From Raoultibacter massiliensis (lineage in GTDB: Bacteria; Actinomycetota; Coriobacteriia; Coriobacteriales; Eggerthellaceae), in NCBI RefSeq assembly GCF_900199545.1, contig NZ_LT962671.1, forward strand, positions 508,010-543,876: 35,867 bases of DNA. Direction: 5' to 3'. The notes beneath the pieces are model-generated. The model was not told where the DNA came from. It did not search any database and saw only the letters and a program-made list of their open reading frames with translations. Numbering within the stretch: the stretch's first letter is position 1; the number at the start of each line of letters is the position of its first letter. This document shows, piece by piece, positions 1 through 8,256 of this stretch. A program made the translations under genes and the position numbers.

Positions 1-1
1 C

Positions 2-964
2 CTTGCGGGCGCAATCCGCCTTGCGGTGCCGCGGTGGCGCCTGCGCCATTCGGTCGGTGCCGCGGCGATCGTCTTCGCGATAGCGGCCGCCTGCGTCTTT
101 TTCGGAATGATCGTGAACCCCTCTTCCGTGCTATCCGATGCACTTTCCCTGATCGCAGCAGCTTTCGGGGTGGTTGCGCTTGCGGGGATCGCCGTGTTCG
201 CCGCGTTGGCCGAGCGGTTCGATCGGGTTCTCGTCATCGAAGAGAGCGCCCTGTTCGCCGATCTGCAGCCCTTCGGAGCGTTCTCGCCCCTCGATCAAAC
301 CGTCATCCAGCAGTACCGCCGCCGCAAGAAGCTCGCTGCCCGTCGACGGCTGTTCTCCCTTTCGCAGGGGACCGGGCGACGCGCGCTTGTCGCACGTGCC
401 TGCCTCTCTGCGGCACGGCAGTACGAAGGGCTTCCGAGTTTGTTTGTGCAGGGAGCGCTGATCGTGCCGTTCGGAGCGTGTGCCCTGCTGGGTTTGGGCG
501 GTCCGATAGCGCTCTTGTTCTGGCTGCAGGCGTTGCTCCTGTTCTCGCAGGGGGCGCGCGAGCAAACGCGAGCCTTTAGAGACGATGTGAGGAACAGGCT
601 TGTGCGCGATCGGCTTCCGTTCGATACGCTCGAGCTGTTCGCATTCGATACGCTGCCCGCATTCGTTTTTGTTGCAGTGCTTTCCCTGGGCGCATCCGTT
701 GCCCTTTCGGCGTTCGTGCCGCTTGTGTGGATGATACCGCTTTGCCTGCTCGTGAACGCGCTCGGCGCACTCGTTTGCGCCCTCGATGCGATACGCTTCT
801 CGCCAAAAGGAAAACGGGCGAGCTACGAGATGGGGGCGTTGCTGCTCGTTGCGGCGCTGGGGCCGATTTCGCTTGCGGGAGCGCCCCTGCTCACGGTTGC
901 CGCCTCGCTGGTTGCCGGTGCGCTGCTCGTTTCGATCTTGCGCCGAGGCATCGAATGCGCCTAA
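2..964 (+). CDS. Multi-pass membrane protein, 5'-truncated by the window edge
   Basis: The reading frame is open to the left edge. The first possible start in view is a GTG at 26 with no ribosome binding site, so the true start probably lies outside the window. The visible 312+ residues hold about six or seven hydrophobic segments: near residues 10-30, 36-58, 140-165 and 212-246, plus two close to the C-terminus. A basic, arginine-rich cytoplasmic loop lies near residues 95-125. There is no ATPase motif, signal peptide or recognisable catalytic motif. It could be the permease part of an ABC system whose other genes lie to the left, but that is a guess. It converges on murJ with about 100 bp between the stop codons, and no clear terminator hairpin is seen there. 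Confidence 0.6.
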   Translation, partial: LAGAIRLAVPRWRLRHSVGAAAIVFAIAAACVFFGMIVNPSSVLSDALSLIAAAFGVVALAGIAVFAALAERFDRVLVIEESALFADLQPFGAFSPLDQTVIQQYRRRKKLAARRRLFSLSQGTGRRALVARACLSAARQYEGLPSLFVQGALIVPFGACALLGLGGPIALLFWLQALLLFSQGAREQTRAFRDDVRNRLVRDRLPFDTLELFAFDTLPAFVFVAVLSLGASVALSAFVPLVWMIPLCLLVNALGALVCALDAIRFSPKGKRASYEMGALLLVAALGPISLAGAPLLTVAASLVAGALLVSILRRGIECA

Positions 965-1065
965 TGCGGGAGCTCGGGATCGTGCGACGGACGGCCGGCG
1001 ATCGAGGATTGAATGCGCTGGTCAAGGTGGTTTACGGGTAAGCGGTTCTGTGCGCGGTCGATCGG

Positions 1066-3051
1066 TTAGGAGCGCTTGAGCTTGCCGGTGACGCGTGCCA
1101 TGATGGAGCTCAAGAATGCGGCTTCGGGGATTTTGAGCTTGAGCGCTATGCCGAATGTGACGACGAGGCTTACGAGGCCGCAGACCACGATGTAGGCGAA
1201 CGCTTGCAGAATGCTTCCCGAAAGGGGAGCGATGAGCGTCTCGACGGCGAACAGGGCGGCTGCGCCCGCGATTGCTCCCAAGGCGCCTAAGACGAGGGCG
1301 CAGAGAAACGCCTTCGCGGTCGATCGCAGGCCGAACGCCCCGAACCGCCTGCGCAGATATGCGAACAGGCAGATATCGCCCACCAGGTAGAATACAAGCT
1401 CCGCTGCAGCGATGCTCTCGATGGGAACATCGGCGATGCCCTCGGTTGCGATGAATACGGCGGCTCCGGTAAGCGCGACCTGTACGACGGCCGCGATGAT
1501 GTTGAAGCCCGCGAATACGGTCATCTTGCGCAGGCTGCTGAAGATCTTCTGCAAGTAGGTGTTGAGGCCGTAGAAAGGCAGCGATACTGCGAACACGGCT
1601 AGATAACTCGCGATGATCGCGATGTTGCTTTCGGTGAAGGCGCCTGCGCAGTACATCGTAATGAGCGGCGTGGCGAACACGATAAGGTAAAGCGCGAAGG
1701 GGATCATGAAGAACAGGATCTGGTTCGTGCCCGACACGATGCCGCGCTTGACCCCTTCGATGTTTCCTTCTGCCTGCATATCGGCCAGCTCGGTGAACAT
1801 GGCAGTGGTGATGGGCACGGCCAGAAACGAATAGGGGAGCATGAACCACAGGCGGGCGTAGTAAAGGATCGACGGACCGTTTGCTGCGAAGGCGTAAGAT
1901 GCCGCGCTCTGCACCGATACGACAACCGATGAGCTCAGCATCACGATGACGGCGGGGATGCCGATGGCGAGCGTTTCGCGCAGTGCAGGATCGCGCAGGT
2001 CGATGCGCGGGCGGATGCGGATGCCGTTGCGCTTGAGGGCGGGCAGCTGGATGGCCATCTGCACGAATACGCCGAGCGGGTTGCCGATGGCGATGATGTA
2101 GAGCGCAAGCTGCGGGTCGTTCGGCGCGATGGCCGCGTAGGCGAAAAACGTTGCGATGACGATCACGTTGTTGGCGACGGGCGCGATCGACGACCAGAGG
2201 TAATCTCGATTTGCGTTCAGCAAGCCCGATACGACGGCGCTCGCCCCGTAGAACACGATCTGGATGGCGAAGAACTGGAAGAAGAACACCGAGGTTGCCA
2301 TTTCGGATTGATCGGAGTAGAAGCTCTGCGTGAAGATGGCCTGCGCGGGGAAGGCCATGCAGACAAGCGATACGATGCCGAGAAGAATCACCACGAGCGT
2401 GAGCAGGTTCGAGGCGTAGCGGTTGCCCGCTTTGGTTCCGAGCTTCTTCTTGACCGAAACGTATACGGGAAGAAACGCGGTGACGATCATGCCGCCTGCG
2501 ACGAGTTCGTAGAGCATGTTGGGCAGGTTGTTCGCAACGGTGTAGGAGCTGGCGAGCAGCGTGGAGCCGAGCGCGAACGCCATTGCCCAGGTGCGCACGA
2601 ATCCGGTGATGCGCGAGATCATCACGCATACGCTGATGAGAGCCGCCGATGAGCTGACCGTTTTTTCTCCCTCGCCGTCGGACGCTGCAACGAGATCGTG
2701 GACCGCCCCCTCGCCATCGGGCGTGCGGGAGAGCATGTCGTCGGATGCGTTGTAGATTTCGGGCTCGGGAGCAAGAGCTGCGCCATGGCGGCTAGGCACC
2801 GTGTTGCGGGATGCGGGCCGGTCGTATCCTCCGGCCGTCGATTTCGCGTGGCGCCCGATCTTGCCAGATTGGTTTGCGCCGTCGGCCGTCCGTTTGACAT
2901 GGCGGCCCGCATACGGATCGTAATCGGTTTCGTCGATATCGAAGCCTAGCTCGCCGATTCGATGGAACGAGCCAGTGGTATCGGGAAGCTGAAGGAGCTC
3001 TCTTTCAACCGCTTCGCGGGTATGTTTGGCTCGTGAGAGCTTGTCCGACAT
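1066..3051 (-). CDS. murJ: Lipid II flippase MurJ (MviN family) with long N-terminal extension
   Basis: The product moves the peptidoglycan precursor lipid II across the cytoplasmic membrane. The 661-residue protein has a typical MviN/MurJ core from about residue 133 to the end, with around 14 hydrophobic segments and the family's opening pattern SRITGFVRTWAMAFALG followed by NNLPNMLYELVAGG. Residues 1-132 are an extra hydrophilic, probably disordered and cytoplasmic region rich in charged residues, Gly, Ser and Pro; most MurJ proteins of about 500-550 residues lack it. The ATG at 3051 is preceded by AAGAAGG about 9 nt upstream, which supports the long form. The gene diverges from nadK with 67 bp between start codons and is separate from the dcw cluster at the right of the window. 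The family call is firm; the role of the extension is unknown. Confidence 0.93.
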   Translation of the reverse strand: MSDKLSRAKHTREAVERELLQLPDTTGSFHRIGELGFDIDETDYDPYAGRHVKRTADGANQSGKIGRHAKSTAGGYDRPASRNTVPSRHGAALAPEPEIYNASDDMLSRTPDGEGAVHDLVAASDGEGEKTVSSSAALISVCVMISRITGFVRTWAMAFALGSTLLASSYTVANNLPNMLYELVAGGMIVTAFLPVYVSVKKKLGTKAGNRYASNLLTLVVILLGIVSLVCMAFPAQAIFTQSFYSDQSEMATSVFFFQFFAIQIVFYGASAVVSGLLNANRDYLWSSIAPVANNVIVIATFFAYAAIAPNDPQLALYIIAIGNPLGVFVQMAIQLPALKRNGIRIRPRIDLRDPALRETLAIGIPAVIVMLSSSVVVSVQSAASYAFAANGPSILYYARLWFMLPYSFLAVPITTAMFTELADMQAEGNIEGVKRGIVSGTNQILFFMIPFALYLIVFATPLITMYCAGAFTESNIAIIASYLAVFAVSLPFYGLNTYLQKIFSSLRKMTVFAGFNIIAAVVQVALTGAAVFIATEGIADVPIESIAAAELVFYLVGDICLFAYLRRRFGAFGLRSTAKAFLCALVLGALGAIAGAAALFAVETLIAPLSGSILQAFAYIVVCGLVSLVVTFGIALKLKIPEAAFLSSIMARVTGKLKRS

Positions 3052-3076
3052 CGAATGGGCCTTCTTGCTTTTTGGA

Positions 3077-3082
3077 TATAAT
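3077..3082 (+). promoter_or_regulatory. Candidate -10 element for nadK
   Basis: A perfect TATAAT stands 37 bp before the chosen nadK start in the 67-bp spacer shared with murJ. No good -35 hexamer sits at 16-18 bp, so this is a sequence match only. Confidence 0.4.
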
Positions 3083-3118
3083 GGTTCACATCATAGCAAA
3101 CCGAGAAAGAGGCGCTTC

Positions 3119-4018
3119 ATGCATATCCTGATAGTTCGCAATAACTCCAATGCGAAAGCGGTTGACGCCTCGCTGCTTCTCGCTGCCTATCTGGGTACTC
3201 AATCAATCGAGTTCCGGATTCTCGATTCGTCCGATTTGAGCTACCTGGGCGATGTCGATGACGTCGGCGTGCTCGATCCTGCCGTTTGCGACCTTGCGGT
3301 CGTGCTCGGCGGCGATGGCACTATTCTACGTACCGCCCGCCTTGTCGGAACGACGGGCGTGCCGATCCTCGGCATCAACTTCGGCCGTCTCGGCTTTCTG
3401 GCGAATGCGAGCGACGAGGGCGTCGTGGCCATCGTGGCGGCCGCCCTTGCGGAGGACGCGGTGCGCGAGCGGCGCGCTAACCTGCGCATCGACGTGCTCT
3501 GCGAAGGAGACGACCTCGACGATGCGCCGTGCGTCGGCGACGAGCCCGTTACGGCGGAAAACGGCGAGCGCCGGAGCTTTTTTGCGCTCAACGAGCTTGC
3601 GGTGACGCGCGGAGCCATGGGCCGCATCATCGATTTCTCTCTGTCCATATCCGATTCGCATATCGCCGATATGCGCGGCGACGGTCTTGTGGTGGCGACG
3701 GCAACGGGGTCGACCGCCTACGCGCTTTCGGCAGGGGGGCCGCTCGTATCGCCTGGATTCGAGGGTCTGGTGGCCGTGCCCCTTGCACCGCATACGCTGC
3801 ATTCGCGGGCGATCGTCACGGCGAAAAGCGATGTGGTGGAAGTCGATCTTACCAACAACCAGGCTTCGCGCGAGGCGACGCTGTTCGTCGATGGCGAAAT
3901 GCTCGTCTTCGAGCGTCCCGTCGCCCGGGTGTTCGTCCGTGCGGGCGCTGCGCCCACCGTGCTGCTCCGTTACAAGTGCGAGAATTTCTACGATCACGCA
4001 TCGAAGGTGTTTTTCTAG
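3119..4018 (+). CDS. nadK: NAD kinase
   Basis: NAD kinase phosphorylates NAD to NADP in the cytoplasm. The frame runs open from 3026, but the ATG at 3119 is chosen: it begins MHILIVRNNSN, is preceded by a purine-rich GAGAAAGAGGCG stretch, and avoids overlap with murJ. The 299-residue protein carries the catalytic GGDGT motif at residues 64-68, the FALNE segment that contacts the nucleotide, and the GDGLVVATATGSTAYALSAGG block typical of the family. Length and domain order (N-terminal nucleotide-binding half, C-terminal beta-rich half) are normal. A somewhat long acidic insert lies near residues 120-150. It is the only plus-strand gene between murJ and the ABC operon, with which it converges. 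Confidence is high. Confidence 0.95.
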   Translation: MHILIVRNNSNAKAVDASLLLAAYLGTQSIEFRILDSSDLSYLGDVDDVGVLDPAVCDLAVVLGGDGTILRTARLVGTTGVPILGINFGRLGFLANASDEGVVAIVAAALAEDAVRERRANLRIDVLCEGDDLDDAPCVGDEPVTAENGERRSFFALNELAVTRGAMGRIIDFSLSISDSHIADMRGDGLVVATATGSTAYALSAGGPLVSPGFEGLVAVPLAPHTLHSRAIVTAKSDVVEVDLTNNQASREATLFVDGEMLVFERPVARVFVRAGAAPTVLLRYKCENFYDHASKVFF

Positions 4019-4086
4019 GATCCGGGGCGTGTCTTCGAGGCTCGAGGCGGTTCGTGCGTTTTCGGTCGGCGGCCGACGGGAGTGTC

Positions 4087-5253
4087 CTACGGGCGCGGCG
4101 TGCCGAGGGCCTGCGTTGTTTCCTGGTCGAACAAAAGCAGCTCTTCGGGTTGCAGGCTGATCGTCGCCTCGCCTCCGACGCGAGGCTTCTTTTGCGGGTC
4201 GGAGGATTCTTTTCCCAGCACGCTTGCGCCCCCGAGGTCGACAAGCGCGTACATCTCGGCGCCGATTCTCTCCCGTCGCACGCATACGCCCTGCAAACCC
4301 CTTGAGGGGCGCGGCTCCGTTTCGCTTGGGCGACGCTCGACGTGCGTATGTTCGGGGCGTATGCCTGCGATCAAGCGGCGGCCTTCGAGGTTCGAAGGCT
4401 CGAACGGGAGGCGCGCCGCATCGAAGAGTCGCTGTCGACCGCTCGCTGTGCACAGCCCGCCGCCGATCGCGCTGCGCGCAAGATAGGGGGTTCGTCCTCT
4501 TACTTCGCAGGCGAGGAGGTTCATGCTCGGCGTTCCGATGAACTCGGCCACGAAAAGGTTCTTCGGTCTGAGGTACAGCTCGTCGGGCGTTCCGATTTGC
4601 TGCACGCGACCTTGATCCATCACGACGATCCGGGAGGCGAGCGTCATGGCCTCCGTTTGGTCGTGGGTCACATAGATTATGGTCGCCCTCGTTGTGCGGT
4701 GAAGCCGCGCCAGCTCGCCGCGCATCTGGGCGCGCAATTTCGCATCGAGGTTCGAAAGCGGCTCGTCCATGAGAAACACCGCGGGATCGCGCACCAAGGC
4801 TCGACCGATGGCCACACGCTGTTTCTGCCCGCCCGACAGCTTTGCGGGTTTGCGGTGCAGGATATCTGCGATGCCGAGCGTTTCGCTTACCGCGCAGACT
4901 CGCCGTTTTCGCTCTGCGCGAGGGACCCTTCTTACCGTCAGGGGAAAGGCGATGTTGTCGAAGACCGTCATGTGGGGGTAGAGGGCGTAATCCTGAAACA
5001 CCATGGCGATATTGCGCTCGGCGGGGGGCGTGCGCGTTATATCGCGTCCCTCGAGGGCGATCGTTCCCGAGTCCGGCGTCTCGAGTCCGGCGATAAGCCG
5101 CAGGGTCGTTGACTTCCCGCAGCCCGACGATCCGACGAATACGATGAATTCGCCGCGCTCAACCGAAAGCGAAAGGTCGTCGACTGCCCGTATCGTGTTT
5201 TTGCCGAAAGCCTTGCATGCATGCTCTATCGCGAGAAACGCCACCTGATTCAC
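4087..5253 (-). CDS. ABC transporter ATP-binding protein, MalK/UgpC (CUT1) type
   Basis: This is the cytoplasmic ATPase that should power the importer encoded just upstream. Start: a GTG at 5253 whose last bases form the TGA of the preceding gene (GTGA overlap), giving 388 residues and implying translational coupling. Seen in the protein: Walker A GSSGCGKST at 41-49, Q-loop Gln87, signature LSGGQ at 139-143, Walker B VFLMDEP at 159-165, the NLDAKLR D-loop region and switch His197. The C-terminal third fits the TOBE-type regulatory domain of CUT1 ATPases. Known of the family: one such ATPase homodimer serves two permeases and a sugar-type binding protein, and one ATPase may serve several importers. 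The substrate cannot be read from the sequence. The longer open frame upstream overlaps the neighbour and looks non-coding. Confidence 0.93.
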   Translation of the reverse strand: MNQVAFLAIEHACKAFGKNTIRAVDDLSLSVERGEFIVFVGSSGCGKSTTLRLIAGLETPDSGTIALEGRDITRTPPAERNIAMVFQDYALYPHMTVFDNIAFPLTVRRVPRAERKRRVCAVSETLGIADILHRKPAKLSGGQKQRVAIGRALVRDPAVFLMDEPLSNLDAKLRAQMRGELARLHRTTRATIIYVTHDQTEAMTLASRIVVMDQGRVQQIGTPDELYLRPKNLFVAEFIGTPSMNLLACEVRGRTPYLARSAIGGGLCTASGRQRLFDAARLPFEPSNLEGRRLIAGIRPEHTHVERRPSETEPRPSRGLQGVCVRRERIGAEMYALVDLGGASVLGKESSDPQKKPRVGGEATISLQPEELLLFDQETTQALGTPRP

Positions 5254-6077
5254 CTTGCTTTCATCGGGGCGCTCTTGGCGCCGCGCGTTTTTCCATGGTG
5301 CGCCGTCGTGCGCACCTGCCATGTTCGGTGCTGCTGTACTGCGCCGAAGAAGAGCGCGACCGCGCCGACGCAGAGTGCGATCGCGAGCGCGCACGCGCCC
5401 AGGGCGGGCTCGCCGCGTGCCGCATCCGCTGAAAGCACGATGCGGAAAAGACCGCTTTCCAATGCTTCAGCCGATTCGCCCCATGCGGCGAAATCCGACC
5501 AGCGGTTCGGAAAGCAGTCGCCGAAAACCGAAAGAGCCGAAGCGGCCACCGTCGTCCATGCGATGGCGAAAAGCGCATCCGGAATGCGGCTCGCCGCTGC
5601 AACGGCAAGCGAATCGGAGCGCATCCTTGCACGTCGGCAGCAAAGAGACATGCAGATCCCCAGAGCCAAGGGGTAGAGCAGCAAGACGGAATACGAAACC
5701 AGGGAAAGCAGCCGGTAGTCGATCTGGCGGCACGACTCACCTAGAACGGGGGCGAGCGTGTTTGCCGTCACGGGAAAACCGTCTGCATCGAGGCGTGCGG
5801 TCGTGAAGCGCGAAACGTGTCGCCCGTTCGGGTTTTCGCCTTCGGCGTCGTCGAACAGCAAGGCGATGGATTCGTCGTGCGCGGTTGCCGCCGCTTCGAT
5901 TGCGGCGGCCTCGGCGGGGGATAATTCGCCGCCGTGCAAAATGAACGTGCTTGAGACGGCCCATGAATCGCGGATGCTGTCATGGGCCGCATACGCAGCG
6001 AAGAAGCAGGCGAGCGACAGTGCGAACAGGATGCACGCCGCAAGCGGCAGCTTGCGAATCGCGTTAAGGCTCGGCAT
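5250..6077 (-). CDS. Four-pass membrane protein with extracytoplasmic loop, unknown function
   Basis: I do not recognise this family. The ATG at 6077 has a GGAGAAG ribosome site and overlaps the previous gene by 14 bp; the open frame upstream is a shadow. The 275 residues contain a membrane segment at about 11-31, a hydrophilic and probably extracytoplasmic domain at about 32-120, and further segments near 122-147, 167-188 and 225-247, ending in a short basic tail. The extracytoplasmic part contains ELSPAEAAAIEAAATAHD and FPVTANTLAPVLGES; no enzyme motif is evident. It lies between an adaptor-like small gene and the ABC ATPase, with overlaps on both sides, so it is surely co-translated with the importer. 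A role as accessory subunit or sensor of the importer is inference only. Confidence 0.75.
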   Translation of the reverse strand: MPSLNAIRKLPLAACILFALSLACFFAAYAAHDSIRDSWAVSSTFILHGGELSPAEAAAIEAAATAHDESIALLFDDAEGENPNGRHVSRFTTARLDADGFPVTANTLAPVLGESCRQIDYRLLSLVSYSVLLLYPLALGICMSLCCRRARMRSDSLAVAAASRIPDALFAIAWTTVAASALSVFGDCFPNRWSDFAAWGESAEALESGLFRIVLSADAARGEPALGACALAIALCVGAVALFFGAVQQHRTWQVRTTAHHGKTRGAKSAPMKAR

Positions 6078-6462
6078 GGCTTCTCCGAACCCTATCGTTT
6101 TCGGACAGCGTGCGATCCGACCGTACGACAACGTCCTGTCGAGCCGAAAGAGCCCCGTCGCTGAGAGCCGTCCACGCTCCATCGGAAGCGACCGGGGCCA
6201 CGTCCACTTTGCGCACGATCTGTTCGGGCCCCAGAAGGCCCGATCGCTCGTCGAGCACGTACACGTAGGTTCGTGCTCCGTCGGAGTGCACGGCCGTCGA
6301 GGGCACGCAGGATGGGTATACGGTTTCCGAAAGCGTTTTCTCCTGCATGCGTTCGGTGGCGACAAGCGCGATTCCCGTGCCGTCGACGGCTCGCGAGAGG
6401 ATGCCGAGGCATACCATCGAGACCATGAACAAAAACAGGATGCTTGCAGCCCGTCGTCTCAT
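6064..6462 (-). CDS. Small secreted or anchored protein resembling the C-terminus of HlyD-type adaptors
   Basis: A 132-residue protein with an N-terminal hydrophobic segment at about 6-24 (signal peptide or anchor; there is no clear lipobox Cys). The rest holds VPSTAVHSDGARTYVYVLDER at about 54-74, a GPEQIVRKVDV stretch, and a closing block with RSDRTLSENDRVR. Those patterns recall the C-terminal barrel region of periplasmic adaptor (HlyD/RND-type) proteins, where an xVPxxAVxxxGxxYVYVxxER strand is common; the coiled hairpin and lipoyl parts are missing. The ATG at 6462 follows directly after the permease stop codon, with AAAGGA upstream. The protein may therefore be a domain-only relative that works at the cell surface with the importer. 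The similarity is by eye and moderate. Confidence 0.7.
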   Translation of the reverse strand: MRRRAASILFLFMVSMVCLGILSRAVDGTGIALVATERMQEKTLSETVYPSCVPSTAVHSDGARTYVYVLDERSGLLGPEQIVRKVDVAPVASDGAWTALSDGALSARQDVVVRSDRTLSENDRVRRSHAEP

Positions 6463-7389
6463 CTAGCGATCCTTTCTCGTTGTCGCGGCGATGCCCTGCT
6501 CGAGGTATTCGCGACCCGTTGCGAACACGAGCACTGCGGGTATGGATGCGATAACCGTCGAAGCGAACACGAGGCCGATGCTCTCCGAAGCGATCGCCGG
6601 CTGGAAAAGCGAAAGCGGCCAAAGCGTTTGGTCTCTCAAGAAAGCGAGCGGCTGCTCGACGAGGTTCCAGTATTCGAAGAACCCGAGCACGAGAGAGGCG
6701 AATATGCCGGGCGCTCCGAGGGGGACGCCGATTTTCAGGAATATCGCGAATTCGCTTGCCCCATCGAGCCGGGCCGATTCGATAAGGGAGTTCGGGATGG
6801 TGGCGAAGAAGTGCCGCATGATGAAGACGGGAAACGCCGAGAATGCTCCTGGCAGGATGACGGCTGCGAGCGTGTCGTTGATCCCGAGCGCGTTGAGCAC
6901 AAGATAGTTCGGCAGCATCGTCGTCTGAAACGGCAGCATCATCAAAAGAACGTAGAGGAAGAACAGCGCATCCCTTCCGCGGAACCCGAATCGCGCGAGC
7001 GCCCAGGCGGCGGGCGTTGCGACTGCGAGTTGGCCCGCGAGCACGCAAGCGGTAATGACCGCCGAATTCCAGAACAGCACGTGGTATCCCGGCGTATCCA
7101 CGAGCACGGCCACGTACGATTCGGGGGTAGGGGCCAGCGGAAGCAGCGGCGCTTCGGCAAATCCGTTTCCGCCTTCGATGACGCCGCCGAGGGTCGAGGC
7201 GAGTTCGGAAGCGCTCATGAGGGACCCTAGTGCGAGCATCGCAAGGGGGAGGAACGCGCAGAAGCCGAGCGCGGCCATGGCAAGCAAGAAGAGCATGCCG
7301 CGCACGCGCGCTCGCCCGGGGTTTTTCCAAGGTTCGCCCGTCGGCTTCGGTGTCGCTTCTTTTCGCGCCTTGTTTCGCGCCGATGACAT
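6463..7389 (-). CDS. Carbohydrate ABC transporter permease, MalG/UgpE-like
   Basis: Second membrane subunit of the importer. The chosen ATG at 7389 shares its A with the TGA of the upstream permease (TGATG), giving 308 residues; AGGAG lies about 12 nt before it. After a basic N-terminal stretch of about 30 residues there are six hydrophobic segments. The cytoplasmic EAA loop that docks on the ATPase is visible as SLIESARLDGASEFAIFLKIGVP, with the DGA core typical of CUT1 permeases. The long periplasmic loop after the first segment (roughly residues 60-100) is normal for MalG-like subunits. It is co-translated with the upstream permease and the downstream small genes. Substrate is unknown; a sugar, glycoside or glycerophosphodiester is the usual range. 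Confidence 0.92.
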   Translation of the reverse strand: MSSARNKARKEATPKPTGEPWKNPGRARVRGMLFLLAMAALGFCAFLPLAMLALGSLMSASELASTLGGVIEGGNGFAEAPLLPLAPTPESYVAVLVDTPGYHVLFWNSAVITACVLAGQLAVATPAAWALARFGFRGRDALFFLYVLLMMLPFQTTMLPNYLVLNALGINDTLAAVILPGAFSAFPVFIMRHFFATIPNSLIESARLDGASEFAIFLKIGVPLGAPGIFASLVLGFFEYWNLVEQPLAFLRDQTLWPLSLFQPAIASESIGLVFASTVIASIPAVLVFATGREYLEQGIAATTRKDR

Positions 7390-8243
7390 CAGCGCATCGT
7401 CTCCTGTTTGCTCCAAAGGCAAAACAGCGCGCATGCGATTGCCAAAAGCACGATGCCGAGTATCGTTCCGCCTGCCGCGAGCTTTGTGATCGACAGGCTT
7501 GCGAACCAATTGTTGAACAGGTGGGGCAGCATGTACATGCTCTCGTGCGGGTAGCTTCCCGCAACGAGGTACGCTTCGCGGTAGACCTTGAACGCGTTGA
7601 CGATGGCCAGTATTGCAACGACGGCGCAGGAGGGAGCGAGCATCGGAAGGGTTATCTTTGCGGTGATCTGCGAAAAAGAAGCGCCGTCGACGCGAGCTGC
7701 TTCGTAGAGGCTTTCGGGGATGCAGGCGAGGGCGGCAAGCCAGAGCACGGTGCAGTACCCGAGGTTGCGCCAGACGTAGTTGCCGACGAGCACGTACAGC
7801 GCTGCATCGCTTGAAAGCCACGCGACGGTATCTATGCCGAGAAAATCGAGGATGCCGTTGGCAATGCCTTGGGCGTCGAAGGTGATGTTCATGAGAAGCG
7901 CCGCCGAGAATACGGGAATCGCGAGGGGCAGCAACAGTGCCGTTTTCATGAGCGCCCGAAACGGCGTGCTTCTGCGCACGGCAAGCGCTATGGCGAGCGA
8001 AAGCGCAAGCAGAAGGGGAATGCAGATAACCATGAACTTCGCCGTGTTGCCCGCTGCGGTTCGAAACGCTTCGTTGCCGATCACTGCAGCGTAGTTCTCC
8101 AAGCCGACGAAGCGCTCGCCCGATGCATCTGCAAGCGAGCGGCGCACGACGTCGGCAGAGGGAGCGAGAAAGAAGATGGCGAGGCCGATGAGGCTCGGGG
8201 CCAGAAAGGCTTTGGGGGCGGCGGATCGCTGCGGACGCGTCAT
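7389..8243 (-). CDS. Carbohydrate ABC transporter permease, MalF/UgpA-like
   Basis: First membrane subunit of the importer, 284 residues with six hydrophobic segments, the first at about 15-30 (LAPSLIGLAIFFLAPSA). The ATPase-docking EAA motif reads SLYEAARVDGASFSQITAKI, followed by LPMLAP, as in CUT1 permeases such as UgpA and LacF. The ATG at 8243 has a strong AGGAG 7-8 nt upstream, and the gene begins 13 bp after the solute-binding protein gene. It lacks the large periplasmic P2 domain of true MalF, so the UgpA-like short form is the better comparison. Co-transcription with both neighbours is nearly certain from the spacing. Confidence 0.92.
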   Translation of the reverse strand: MTRPQRSAAPKAFLAPSLIGLAIFFLAPSADVVRRSLADASGERFVGLENYAAVIGNEAFRTAAGNTAKFMVICIPLLLALSLAIALAVRRSTPFRALMKTALLLPLAIPVFSAALLMNITFDAQGIANGILDFLGIDTVAWLSSDAALYVLVGNYVWRNLGYCTVLWLAALACIPESLYEAARVDGASFSQITAKITLPMLAPSCAVVAILAIVNAFKVYREAYLVAGSYPHESMYMLPHLFNNWFASLSITKLAAGGTILGIVLLAIACALFCLWSKQETMR

Positions 8244-8256
8244 GGGCTCCTCTTTC

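Noticed and set aside
4019..4086. Terminator between nadK and the ABC ATPase gene
   Set aside because: Only short 5-bp stems such as GTCGG-CGG-CCGAC can be drawn, with no T-run on either strand.
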